This document shows, piece by piece, positions 54,505-64,000 of a DNA stretch of 64,000 nt. The stretch spans positions 35,908,688 to 35,972,687 of the forward strand of contig NC_134520.1 in assembly GCF_027942865.1 (NCBI RefSeq), in the 5' to 3' direction. The translations under genes were made by a program, and so were the position numbers. Positions within the stretch are counted from its first letter, which is position 1. Each line of letters opens with the position of its first letter. Source of the DNA: Odontesthes bonariensis. Its lineage: Eukaryota; Chordata; Actinopteri; Atheriniformes; Atherinopsidae. Under the pieces are notes generated by a model. It saw nothing but the letters and a program-made list of their open reading frames with translations. It made no database searches and was not told the origin of the DNA.

Positions 54505-54680
54505 GCCAGTGTTTCTCAGTTCCGGTCCTCGGGACCCACTGCCCTACATGTTTTCGATGTTTCCCTCCTCCAGCACACCTGATCTAAATGATCAACTCGT
54601 CATCAAGCTCTGCAGTGGCCTGATAAGGAGCCATTCATTTGAATCAGGTGTTTTCAGTTTGAAGTCCTTAAAACACTTGC
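54505..54680. mobile_element. hAT-type MITE half
   Basis: CAGTGTTTCTCAGTTCCGGT, then CTCCTCCAGCACACCTGATC, is one half of a common fish MITE. The other end is not seen. Confidence 0.5.
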
Positions 54681-54689
54681 AATTTTAAT

Positions 54690-54840
54690 TTAGATTTTCT
54701 TTTTATGTAATTTATCTTGAGATGTTTTAAGTTTAAATTTCAGGTCAGTGAAGCACTTTAAGCACCAACTCTTTTTCAGTAAGTTCAGTAAGTTTGTTGA
54801 ATTGTGCTTCAAATAAAGAACTTTATTTTGACCAGATTGG
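54690..54840 (+). mobile_element. LINE 3' tail, decayed
   Basis: GAAGCACTTTAAGCACCAAC, then GTTGAATTGTGCTTCAAATA. A short fold-back, GTGCACCTAACTTTT / AAAAAGTTAGGTGCAC, lies just after at 54929-54976. Confidence 0.5.
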
Positions 54841-55261
54841 TAATTAATAGACATATGGACAGCGATTTAAAAAATAAAGTGAACCTGTAAAACTGCAGTG
54901 TTAAATGCAATGCGTTTGAAAATTTGGGTGCACCTAACTTTTGTGCTGGTGCACCTAAGAAAAAAAGTTAGGTGCACCAGTGCAACCAGTGTAAAAAGTT
55001 AGTCTAGAGCCCTGAACCTGCACTTTATTTGAATGAAGTGTCACGTTATCACCGTTTGTTGTGTGTAGGAAGCATCAAATGACCGTGATGCGCCCATTCA
55101 TTTGAGCGCGCTCAGAGCCCGAAGAGGCTAGCCTGAGTCGGAACCACCGCTGTAGAGCCTGTTGTGTTGACTCAGCCAGCACAAAGAAAGCCTGGCTGTG
55201 TTGAGGACGTACTGTGTAATCACATCATTAAACTTATTCTTGTGTTCTCCTCTCCTTCCAG

Positions 55262-56133
55262 AACTCCCAAAGCATTACATCTGTAGTGATGAGGAAGTTC
55301 TGACTAATGAGCCGCTCTGTAAGAAGAAGAGGAACTCCGGTCTGGACCGGGGAGAAGCAGCACCTCCACAGATTAAAGTGGAGGAGGAGGATTTCTGCAT
55401 CAGTCCGGAGGAAGAACCATTTGTTCTGAAGCCAGAGATGGATGCTTGTATGGTCACTCCTACTTATGAGGACAGTGAGGACAGTGAAGAGGAAGCAAAC
55501 ATGGATCAGCCTCTGTCTCCCAACGCTGCTGCAGCTGAGAGGCAAGACGAGGAAGCAACCGGTCAGAAAGCTGCTAAAAATGCAGCGAAGAAGCTGATTA
55601 AAACACGTCCCATTAACAGAAGTCACACCGACAACGTCGACGGCTCTCAAACTTCCGAGATTCAGCGTGTTTCCAATACGACCAAAAAGTTTATCAAATG
55701 TGAGTTCTTTGGGAAAAATTTTCGGTCTAAATCTAAAACAAAGAAACATTACGTGTCCCACACAAACGAGAAGCCGTACATGTGCAATGCCTGTGGGAAA
55801 AGATTCAGCCACGTGTCGACCTTAAAGGTTCATTCCAGGATCCACACCGGGGAGGGCTTGTGGTTCTGTAAAATATGCGGGAGAGGTTTCACCCGAAGAG
55901 ATATTCTGAGACTCCACATGAGAATTCACACGGGCGAAAAGCCGTACTTTTGCAAAACATGCGGGAAAAGTTTCAGGCACAGTGGAACTTTGACCGACCA
56001 TGTGAGAACTCACACAGGTGAGAGGCCTTTCTCCTGCCACATCTGCTGGAAAAGTTTCACTTATAAAAGGGGTTTGACCGTGCACATGAGAACTCACTCG
56101 GCTGAAAATCTGTATTCTTGTGAGACTTGGTAA
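55262..56133 (+). CDS. Zinc-finger gene F, exon 2 (short, first finger damaged)
   Basis: The acceptor CTCCTTCCAG opens the linker (ELPKHYICSDEEVLTNEPLC, APPQIKVEEEDFCISPEEEP, PEMDACMVTPTYEDSEDSEE). Finger 1 reads CEFFGKNF: its second Cys is Phe, so it cannot hold zinc. Four fingers are complete (CNAC, CKIC, CKTC, CHIC). The protein then ends NLYSCETW-stop, where CETC would begin a sixth finger, so the C-terminus was cut by a point change or small indel. With exon 52197-52368 it makes 347 residues. It may still bind DNA, but it is the shortest non-decayed copy. Confidence 0.85.
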
Positions 56134-56263
56134 ATGAAAGTAAAGCAGCCAGATGCTGAGGGAGGTGACGGCAAACTGAAGGCATTTTTTCCCTCCGTTG
56201 TTCTTACCAAAAACAGACAAAGTTCAGTTCTGATAATGGCTGACAAAAGGCAGAATGTATATA

Positions 56264-56871
56264 CAGTGGAAACCGCTTATAGTGATCACGTTGGTCCAGA
56301 GCCAATTTGAACACTATAAGCGGCTGATTACTAAAACCGAATTTGTGTTACATGTACAGTGGAAACTGCAGGTGCTTTTCCCGGGCGCCGTCGTTTTCTT
56401 TCTCCGTCGTTAGCATTCATGACTGTCTCTCGTTGCTTAATTAGACTACACAAGGTAGCCTGAGGAATGCCAAGCTTCGCCGCAGCATCTCGTTGGCTCG
56501 TTTTTGGTAATTTGTCATACGCCTCGAGGAGACTACGTTTTTCATTCAGAGAAAATGACTTCCTTTTTCCAGCCATGATTCGCGCGCTTGCTGCCCGGTG
56601 TCAACTCGTTACGTTAGCTAGCGAGGCAGAAGCAGACGTCCAGAAAGGAATCAAGGGAGTAAAAAATAAAATAGCTACACGTAGTTTTAAAATTATTTTT
56701 GCACATGTTTACATTCATAAAATGGCCAAAAATTGACATACGCGGATTTCTTGATTACTATAAACAAATTATTTAAACAGCATTTGTATAGAAATGATTC
56801 CGTCCCAAGCCTTTTGATCCATATAAGCGGTTGATTACTATATCCGTGACCACTATAAGCGGTTTCCACTG
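56264..56871 (-). mobile_element. pogo/Tigger-type element, internally deleted
   Basis: The ends CAGTGGAAACCGCTTATAGT and ACTATAAGCGGTTTCCACTG are perfect inverted repeats flanked by TA (56262-56263 and 56872-56873). The minus strand keeps the start of a pogo-type transposase (56331-56576). Confidence 0.9.
56331..56576 (-). pseudogene. pogo/Tigger transposase N-terminal HTH remnant
   Basis: MAGKRKSFSLNEKRSLLEAY, then TSQRDAAAKLGIPQATLCSL, is the CENP-B/psq-type helix-turn-helix that begins Tigger transposases. The DDE catalytic region has been deleted. Confidence 0.85.
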
Positions 56872-56879
56872 TATCAATA

Positions 56880-57628
56880 ATGCGAAAAAATGCTATTAGA
56901 ATACTTAAAATGATAAATATTAGCAGAACATGCAGAGATGAATATTTTGTGCATCTCTGTACTGTCTAAAAGTAAGATTTGTGACTATTAACTATTCTGA
57001 CGTGTAACCTCAGAAACGTCGTAGTTTCCATAGCAACTGAGGTCATTTTGTTATTCCTTGTATGTGTAATCGTCTATGGCTTTATTGTCCGAGGCTTTTG
57101 GGCTCACATTGGACAGAACCAGACTCAGGATGGTCAGTGTTGGAGTTCAACTGTAATGTTCCACTTGGGCGATGCTCTCTTTTTCTCAGTTGTGTTCACA
57201 CCGCAACGAGCGTAAAACTGACCTCATGTGCCTGTCAGCCATTTTGGGTGTTGTTGAACTTTTTTTGGCTTTTATCTTAACGTTGTACCTGCACAGATGT
57301 GTTCAGATATATATGTCAGCTATATGTCAGCCATGACGGGAATATTCCTCAGACTGGTGCTGCAAAACAGTTTGAGAATGTAGCATTTAGCTCTGAATTT
57401 ATCTGAAAGGGCTCATCAATTGGTTGGAGGGGGGGGTGTTAGGTAAGCAATACTTATTTATCTCCGAAGGAAAAGGGGACTATACCTCTACGAAACGGAG
57501 AGGAGATGAGGGGAATCTGAATTGGGTGGTTTTGTGAGCTGTTGGTAAAAACACTAAATAATATCCAGAACTGCGTAAAGCTGAACATCTGTTGGCGGCG
57601 TTATCTCGGCCACCAGTCCAGGATCACA
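56880..57628. other. Intergenic stretch
   Basis: No gene was recognised. A G-run and polypurine stretch (GAGGGGGGGGTG, GAACGGAGAGGAGATGAGGG-like) lies at 57428-57510. Confidence 0.4.
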
Positions 57629-57632
57629 TTAA

Positions 57633-58292
57633 AGGTACAGTTTGCCTCTTTTGACATGAAGCTGTATAACATCCCATATCAGCAGCATCATTTATGAACA
57701 TCTTCTTACCCCCTGCTGCGTCCTGTGAGCAGAGTTCCAGCCTCGTTTTGGTGTTGATGAAGGTAGTCCGGCTAGTTGGCTGGGGTTTAAAAAATAAAGT
57801 TCAACAGAGTAATACATTTGCTACACAAAATCGTTCTCCAGGAAAAAGTCAGACCTCACAATCGCTTGGCCCTATTTTTGCCTGCCTTGATATCAATGCA
57901 TCCAATATAAAACTGTGCAGACCGAAGTGCAGAGCGAGCAGTCCCCTGCTTCTGAGCAGCAAACACAGTAACAGGCGCGGCTGTCGGCAGGCGGCAGCAG
58001 GCAGTGATACGAAGGGAGAGAAAATAGGGCCAAGAGATTGTGAGGTCTGACTTTTTCCTGGAGAACCATTTTGTGATGCAAATGTATTACTCTGTTGAAC
58101 GCATATTGTTCTGAGAAGCAAAACGCTTTATTTTTTAAACCCCAGCCAACTAGCCGGACTACCTTCATCAACACCAAAACGAGGCTGGAACTCTGCTCAC
58201 AGGACGCAGCAGGGGGTAAGAAGATGTTCAGAAATGATGTTGCTGATATGGGATGTCATACAGCTTCATGTCAAAAGAGGCGAACTGTCCCT
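57633..58292. mobile_element. TTAA-flanked fold-back element, copy 3
   Basis: TTAA lies at 57629-57632 and 58293-58296, with the same arms as copies 1 and 2. The left arm lacks about 25 bp (AAAATAAAG then TTCAACAGAG). The centre lacks the CCTTT/GGAAA tract of the other two. Confidence 0.88.
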
Positions 58293-58299
58293 TTAAAGT

Positions 58300-58690
58300 C
58301 CCGCTGATTGCGTGTAAATGCTTGAATGGTCCGGCACCGGCTTCTCCGTCAGACTTTGTCACACTTGAAGGTCATCAGATCAGCAGTCGCTTGTTCGCCG
58401 GCCCCATCGTCCGACGCCGTGAACAGATTGTGCTCTTCGTCTTCTCTAAATCTTTTAAGTTTACTTTCTGTCCCTTTCTTAGGGATAAACAAAGCTTTAG
58501 GTGCTTTGTTTTCATAGTTTGAATTGAGAATGTGTTCAAATTCATTAGTTTTAATTTAGTCTTTTACACCTTTTCAAATGTAAAATAATTGTGTGAATTA
58601 TTGCAGTTTTTTTTATACTATGTTCTGTGCAACACTTTGGTTCGGTTCACTTATTTTTGAATGTGCTGTATAAATAAACTGACTTGACTT
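58300..58690 (+). mobile_element. LINE 3' end, decayed
   Basis: CTTGAATGGTCCGGCACCGG (a LNGxAPA-like stretch) leads to GTGCTGTATAAATAAACTGA then CTTGACTTGACG, a typical LINE tail. Confidence 0.55.
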
Positions 58691-58749
58691 GACGCTGTGC
58701 TGTTCTTACTGTCTGCTGCTCTCGTTCTTCTTCTTTATACTTTACAAGT

Positions 58750-59010
58750 TGAAGCGATTATTGAGGCCATCGGCTTGGCGTGCATTGGCGGCGTTCTTTC
58801 GTGACTCATCCAGCGGTGTTCCTTCCTGGCCAATCGGTGGCCTGCAGTCTGTAGACGTCGCATTTTCATCTCGACTTAGCTCGCTTGGAACCCCGGCCGA
58901 GTAGGTTGCTAAAAATGGACCCGAGCCGGTTGCTCTTACCTGGTGTAAAACCCTAGAAGTCGAGCCGGGTCGGTACTGGTGGAAAAGGAGCACAAGTGTC
59001 CTCGGTAAGT
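58750..59010. other. Probable MITE remnant
   Basis: AAGTCGAGCCGGGTCGGTAC, then TGGTGGAAAAGGAGC, looks like one end of a common fish MITE. I could not find the other end and did not define the boundaries. Confidence 0.35.
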
Positions 59011-59487
59011 TGATCTTGGCGGCTCTGGCTGAGATTAACGGGACAGAATTAGTTCTGATGGATGCTCTCCCAGAACTGAATCTGTGCCGAGCAGCCAATC
59101 AAAAAGGAACTCCTTCCACTTTCATTATTGTGAGTTTTTACTTGGTTGTAAAGTAAAGGAGTCGGCATTTATACAGCCTTTTAAAATTAATCTTTAATTT
59201 ACTTTTTTTTACACATAAAACAAAGATGAAGCATAATATTGCATTATAAGATATGATGACAGGAAGGGAAACATTTATATTTAAAGCTCATATTGGATAT
59301 AGTTTTTCATTCTTTTAAAGCCTTTAGAAGCTACTTAATAATTACAGAATTCCATCTTGAAATGAATCTTAAAGTGTTGATAGTCAGTGTGAGGTTTGAT
59401 GGAGACCTTTTTCATGCGATAAACACCAACATCATTCTGGATTTGATGCAGTATTGTTCCAGACAGCTCAGCTTTGCCAGAAACTCT

Positions 59488-60763
59488 TTAATTTCTCCAA
59501 TTTCTTCTGTTTCCGTGTTCAATCTTCTCCAGTTGCGTGATGCTGTGCTGGCGGTAGCGGGATGGTTGTGGTATCGCTACTACCTTCCTGTGGTATTCTA
59601 TTGATTTCTGGCTCTCCTTTCGAATGTAATATAGATGTTTTGCGTAGCAGTTGTAAAGCATCTGTTGATCTTCAGGGTCTAGATCTGAAGCAGCAGAAAG
59701 ACACTCGTCGAATATCTTCTCGGCTTCCGCTATGTCACACTTTGCGTATATTTCTGCAAGATTTAATTTTATTTCAAATGAAGAATCGGGATAAAGAGCG
59801 ATCACCTCCTTGCAGAGGCTGATCGCTCTGTCCATCCGTTGCCTGTCATAGTTGCCTGTCTCATGAAAGATCCTCCTTTTGTAGCATATGGCGGCGCACC
59901 TCTTTACATAATGGGAATCTGGATACCTCGTCAGGGCCTCATCTGCCAAATGAATGGCTTCATCCATGGATATATGCTTTCTGTACAGCCTTAATAATGC
60001 GGTGAGGCCACTGTAGGTGCCGATTGGCTTCCGTAAAACCTTTCTCGCCAGCTCACGTGCATCATCGTCAACTTCTTCTCCTTTTGCAGCACGTATTTCC
60101 AGGTAGAAAGCAGCCAGGTACAAGTTGTCTGGATCGTGTTCTTTGGCGATTTTCATTATCTCCAGGACGTCAGCACTCAGGTTTTTGTCGTTGGCTTTAA
60201 AGCCGTGTGATAATGCCAAGGCTCGGCTGGTCTGCCATTCCACCATGTCCGGATTCATCCTGACGGCTCTCTGGAAGTAATCTGCAGCCTGCAGCTTCTT
60301 GTCTTTGTCAAACTTCATCAGGGTCCAGGCCTTCTCAGCGCAGATCTCCGGGTGGAGCTCGTCCTGGGACGGAGACGGGTATTTACCCATCAGGTCCTGG
60401 ACCTTTAACAGGTAATCTTGACTCTGTGCTTGTTCTCCCAGATGATGATGCAGCCAAGCCAGATTCCCATAGTTCACCACCAACCAGGGGCCCTCGTCCG
60501 AGACCGAGTTTCTCATCTGGCGGAAAGCCTCTGTGGCCTTGTAGAGGAATCGACGGGCTTCTTCATCAAAGCCCAGCAGGGAATGAACAAACCCCTGCAG
60601 GTTGTTAATGTGACCCAGCCAGCTGAACCCTTCCTCTGGGCTGATGTCCTCCAGCTGGTCCCGTATAAAGAAAAGTCTGGACCTGCTGGGATTCAGGTCC
60701 CAGGTGAAGTGGCACTCAAGAGCCTCCAGTTTGGACTCCAGTGTGGACTGACTGTTAGCAGCA
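59488..60763 (-). CDS. ifit: IFIT family protein (interferon-induced, TPR), main exon
   Basis: The single large exon starts after a TTTATGTCCCCAG acceptor (60764-60770 side) and reads in phase as if exon 1 supplied ATGAG, the usual layout of IFIT genes. It begins ANSQSTLESKLEALECHFTW, DLNPSRSRLFFIRDQLEDIS, GFSWLGHINNLQGFVHSLLG. Helical TPR repeats follow throughout (for example NYGNLAWLHHHLG, AADYFQRAVRMNPD, AIHLADEALTRYPDSHYVKR, AEKIFDECLSAASDLDPEDQ), ending EHGNRRNWRN. The expected length is about 426 residues, near the usual for fish IFITs. IFITs are cytoplasmic and bind non-self RNA ends during the interferon response. Exon 1 and the interferon-response element were not found in the 3.2 kb to the window edge. 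No stop or frameshift was seen. Confidence 0.9.
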
Positions 60764-60954
60764 CTGGGGACATAAATAATGACAAATCTTAAAGCACATC
60801 AACAGAATAACGTGTTCTGGATAATTACTTGTGAAGAACAAATAAGGAGGAACAAAGAAGCAGACAGTATATTATATAGTACTGCGTCACTATGGGGCGC
60901 TGGTAGAGGCGACATTACATCTCCAGAGAGAGGATAAACTTTTTAAACATTATT

Positions 60955-61478
60955 TTGGGTGCCAATGCCAAAGGCATCATGGCACACATTACTATTGTGC
61001 ATACTTATTATTTTCCCGTTTCCGTCACAAATTTTGGTGCGCTGCTGGTCCCACAGGGTTGGTCCGACCTGGATAAAAAGCTTATTCCCGGGTGTCCAGG
61101 GATTTGGAATAGTGTGCTTGTATTTTACTCTCTCATTACTCAAACGGAATGCCAGGAAAATTGGGAAAAACTGGGAATTTTTGCCCAATGTAAATGCACT
61201 ACTGACAATGTTTAAATCCAGGCTGAAAACAGTTCTATTTAGCTGTGCATATGACACCTGAAAGTATTTTATCTGCACTCTTCACTTTTAAATTAATTAA
61301 TTAATGATTATTTTTAATGGGTTTTTAAATTATTATTTTTTTAAATTTTATTATTATTTTTTTTTTTTTTTTTTTAATGATTTTATTGCCTTCTTGTGAT
61401 TTTATGTAGCTGTGAAGCACTTTGAATTGCCTTGTGTACGAATTGTGCTCTATAAATAAAATTGCCTTGCCTTGCCAT
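60955..61478 (+). mobile_element. L2/CR1-type LINE 3' end
   Basis: The reading MFKSRLKTVLFSCAYDT (near 61210-61260) and the tail GAAGCACTTTGAATTGCCTT, then CTCTATAAATAAAATTGCCT, are the terminal part of an L2-type LINE. It lies in the 5' side of the IFIT gene. Confidence 0.75.
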
Positions 61479-61499
61479 AAAAATTCATAAGTAATGGGA

Positions 61500-62230
61500 C
61501 AAAAACAGCCCTATTTGGAGGCCTCATAACTCAGCCATACGGCATCACATATACATCATTCGAAGTTTAAACAAAGCAGGAAAGACTCATCTTTAACTGA
61601 ACGAAAAGGTTTGTTGATCTATTTTATAGCTTTGACACAACGGCAGTTTACGTTTTAGGAAAAATCAGAACTCCTCTCACTCTGCTGTCCTGGGGTCTCG
61701 CACTCTATTTTAACCAGTTTGAAATTAATACCAAAATCACTCAAACAAACGCCTTTCACGTCCAAAATGTTTGTTGCACCTAGACAAATTTTACTGTAAA
61801 ACGTAGGTACTTTTGTCCTCTTTCACCCAAAGTCGTCGTCATTGTGCTCGGCCTCACGGTTTTCTCTCAAATCACCTCTGAGCTCAGAGAGCGACCACTC
61901 GGGCTCCCATGCCCGGCCATTACAACCAGGCCTCATCTCCTTATCAAATCGATATGAAGGCTGTAATTAAAACTGCCATAAAAAAAATACCGTACATAGG
62001 AGCAGAATAAAAATTACACCAGTGGCTTCCCCCGTCCCTTCTGGCGCTCACGATTCAAGAATTTGTCAGATATGACTCATAGTGTTCGAACAGCGACTAT
62101 TTGTTCGAGGCATACGAATCAGTACTGAACACCAAGGTAAACTGTCAGTTGGTCATAGTGAGGGCGCTCCTGTCTGTTACACACAGCTGTCTCCATGGCA
62201 ACCAGCCACACCTCTGCTACTCCTTGTGAG
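61500..62230. other. Upstream side of IFIT, no feature recognised
   Basis: I searched by eye for a short exon with ATGAG before a donor and for GAAA-type interferon-response motifs on the minus strand and found neither convincingly. Confidence 0.35.
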
Positions 62231-62239
62231 CCACAGCCA

Positions 62240-63155
62240 AGATGGCTGCCCTGTTATAACAGGTTTACGGACACAGATATGTATAGAATGGCTAGATGTC
62301 TCGTCCGCGTTGCTGGGCAACGGAGAGGAACGTCCGCAGATGGCGGCCATCTTACCACAGGCAGCTCTCTCATTGTGTTGATGGTGAAACATTCAAACAT
62401 TCAAGACATAACTTGCTTAATTCTCAAACGTTTAGGTTATTATAAACATCAAAGTAGTAAGCTAATTATCACACTACAGACGAAGTCCATATTTATTTTT
62501 TTTAAATAAAAACGTAAATATTTAACGTTTATTTGCCCCATGACTCAACTTTATTTACCCCTTGGGATGACTCCCTCAGGGAAATTCAAGTCCCCAGTAG
62601 CTCCAAACACACACATAGGATCTCTATAAATCTAAAATACAGTATAATATAGAATACTTAATATAATATATAATTATAATATAATTAATATAGAATAGTC
62701 TAAAACAAAGTGTAAAAAAGAATATAGGCTATACAAGATATACAAAGTAAAGAGAGTTAAATAAAATAACTTATAGCACTATGGTTGAGTTATTGCCCAT
62801 ATTGCACTACACTTGTGTTAATCACACATTGTATGCACATAGTCTGACCATAAATAGAAAAGATATTGCACAGTAGTGACGTGAATTATTGCACAGATGA
62901 CCGAATAAATAAAATATCGCACAGGGTCTTTTAGTATGTAAAATAGTGTAAAATGGTGGAGATTTCTGTGAGATGAGAGTAATAGCGTCAGAGCAGATCA
63001 CTTACCGTAACTATGGTTACCTCAGGTTTGACTGTCTCCCGGACATCTCACCCTGTGGTAAGATGGCCGACTTGTGCGGACGTTCTAAACTCAGACGTAA
63101 CACATCTAGCCATTCTAAACATATCTGTGTTTACGGAAGCCACTGTGATATGTCT
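62240..63155. mobile_element. Inverted-arm element interrupted by a LINE tail
   Basis: 62260-62362 (TACGGACACAGATATGTATA, AATGGCTAGATGTCTCGTCC, CAGATGGCGGCCATCTTACC) recurs in reverse complement at about 63045-63145 (GGTAAGATGGCCGACTTGTG, ATCTAGCCATTCTAAACATA). Between them lies a reversed LINE tail (about 62535-62945, CTTTATTTACCCCTTGGGAT). Confidence 0.65.
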
Positions 63156-63549
63156 GCTCCCAAAACAATATAACACGACAGCCTCTGTCTTTCAGCGGGC
63201 AGTAGCTCCATTGACACCCATCAAAATTTCTTCAGAAATGTTCAAGTTATCACTTCCATTAACCCGTGTGTAAACATATAACTGCTACTTATTATTTTTC
63301 TGTACTGAAAATGAGATGACTCGTAGCTCTCTTTTCCCACTCCTGAGGTACAAGTGAATGCAGAGAAAGTAAAAAGAAAGTAAAATGGCATAAAAAAGAG
63401 AGGAAATCTCACGGTTCTTTTTGTTTAGTGTTGTTATTTGACCTTATTTTTTTAAGGAATTGGTGAACTTTCAGTTCCTGTTTTATTTTGTGCATTCTCT
63501 TTAACGAACTGCATTTTTTTGCACATTCTCTCGCTCACACCTCACTCCC

Positions 63550-63640
63550 GCACATAGAATAGAATAGAATAGAATAGAACAGAAAAATGCTATTTATTTA
63601 TTATTTATCCCCCAATGGGGGAAATTAAAAAAACATGCAC
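63550..63640 (-). mobile_element. LINE 3' tail
   Basis: AGAATAGAATAGAATAGAAT, then ATTTATCCCCCAATGGGGGA, is a reversed LINE tail with its AGAAT microsatellite. Confidence 0.65.
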
Positions 63641-63644
63641 AAAT

Positions 63645-63990
63645 CTGCGGTTTTGCACACACGGTGTACATATCTCGGACTTTAACTTGTGCACATACAT
63701 ATATTTACTTTATTTTGTACTCTATTTTATTCTAAATGTATATATTTTTAATCTTATTTTGTATTTTAATCTTGCTTATATATTTTATATATTTTATTTG
63801 ACATTCTACTATTCTAATTTAGGAATATTTAATTTTACTTTAACTTTCTATTAATGTTACTTTGCTACCTAGTTTATATTTTATAGTTTATAGTTTGTAT
63901 TTTGTGGACGGCGGTCAAAGGTCATTTCACTGCATGTTGTACCGTGTATAACTGTGCATGTGACAAATAAAACTTTGAATTGAATTGAAC
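63645..63990 (+). mobile_element. LINE 3' end
   Basis: GGTCATTTCACTGCATGTTG, then CATGTGACAAATAAAACTTT and GAATTGAATTG, is a plus-strand LINE 3' end reaching the window edge. Confidence 0.65.
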
Positions 63991-64000
63991 TTTACTTCCC

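Overview
This window looks like nuclear DNA from a teleost fish, most likely a percomorph. The reasons are intron-split C2H2 zinc-finger genes whose first exon begins MSSAQHLREFISQRL (an N-terminus I recognise from percomorph zinc-finger genes), an interferon-induced TPR (IFIT) gene, and dense fish-type transposons: hAT, TTAA-type, Tc1/pogo, L2/CR1/Rex-type LINEs and tRNA-derived SINEs. No prokaryotic, organellar or CRISPR feature was seen.

Layout. Positions 1-5.8 kb hold the 5' end of a tetraspanin gene on the minus strand (exon 1 at 5472-5528, exon 2 at about 4017-4074), whose introns are full of transposons; the gene leaves the window at the left. Positions 5.8-10.8 kb hold a hAT element containing a 5'-inverted LINE copy, a solo LTR and a piggyBac-like element. 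From 10.9 to 56.1 kb lies a head-to-tail plus-strand cluster of one paralogous zinc-finger family. There are five first exons (10967, 23072, 34132, 42100, 52197) and six finger exons (14576, 20546, 29142, 36817, 47211, 55262). Every first exon ends in phase 1, and every finger exon starts in the matching phase. Joined lengths are exact multiples of three, which supports the models. Copies C (23072/29142), D (34132/36817) and E (42100/47211) look intact with 8, 7 and 7 fingers. F (52197/55262) has 4 good fingers and a damaged first one. A (10967/14576) has decayed, and its finger region has expanded into a roughly 4 kb, 84-bp-period satellite. B (20546) has no first exon of its own. From 56 to 64 kb there are a pogo/Tigger remnant, a TTAA fold-back element, the main exon of an IFIT gene on the minus strand (59488-60763), and more LINE tails.

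How it fits together. The cluster probably encodes nuclear DNA-binding proteins: a short helical N-terminal exon, an acidic Glu/Gln-rich linker, then C2H2 fingers. It sits in a graveyard of transposons, as vertebrate zinc-finger clusters thought to repress transposons do, but nothing in the sequence shows what these proteins bind. Transposon boundaries are unusually readable. Eight insertions are flanked by TTAA, three hAT-type elements have 8-bp target duplications, and two related elements have 9-bp duplications and both carry a RecQ-like helicase fragment. Several insertions are nested, giving a relative timeline.
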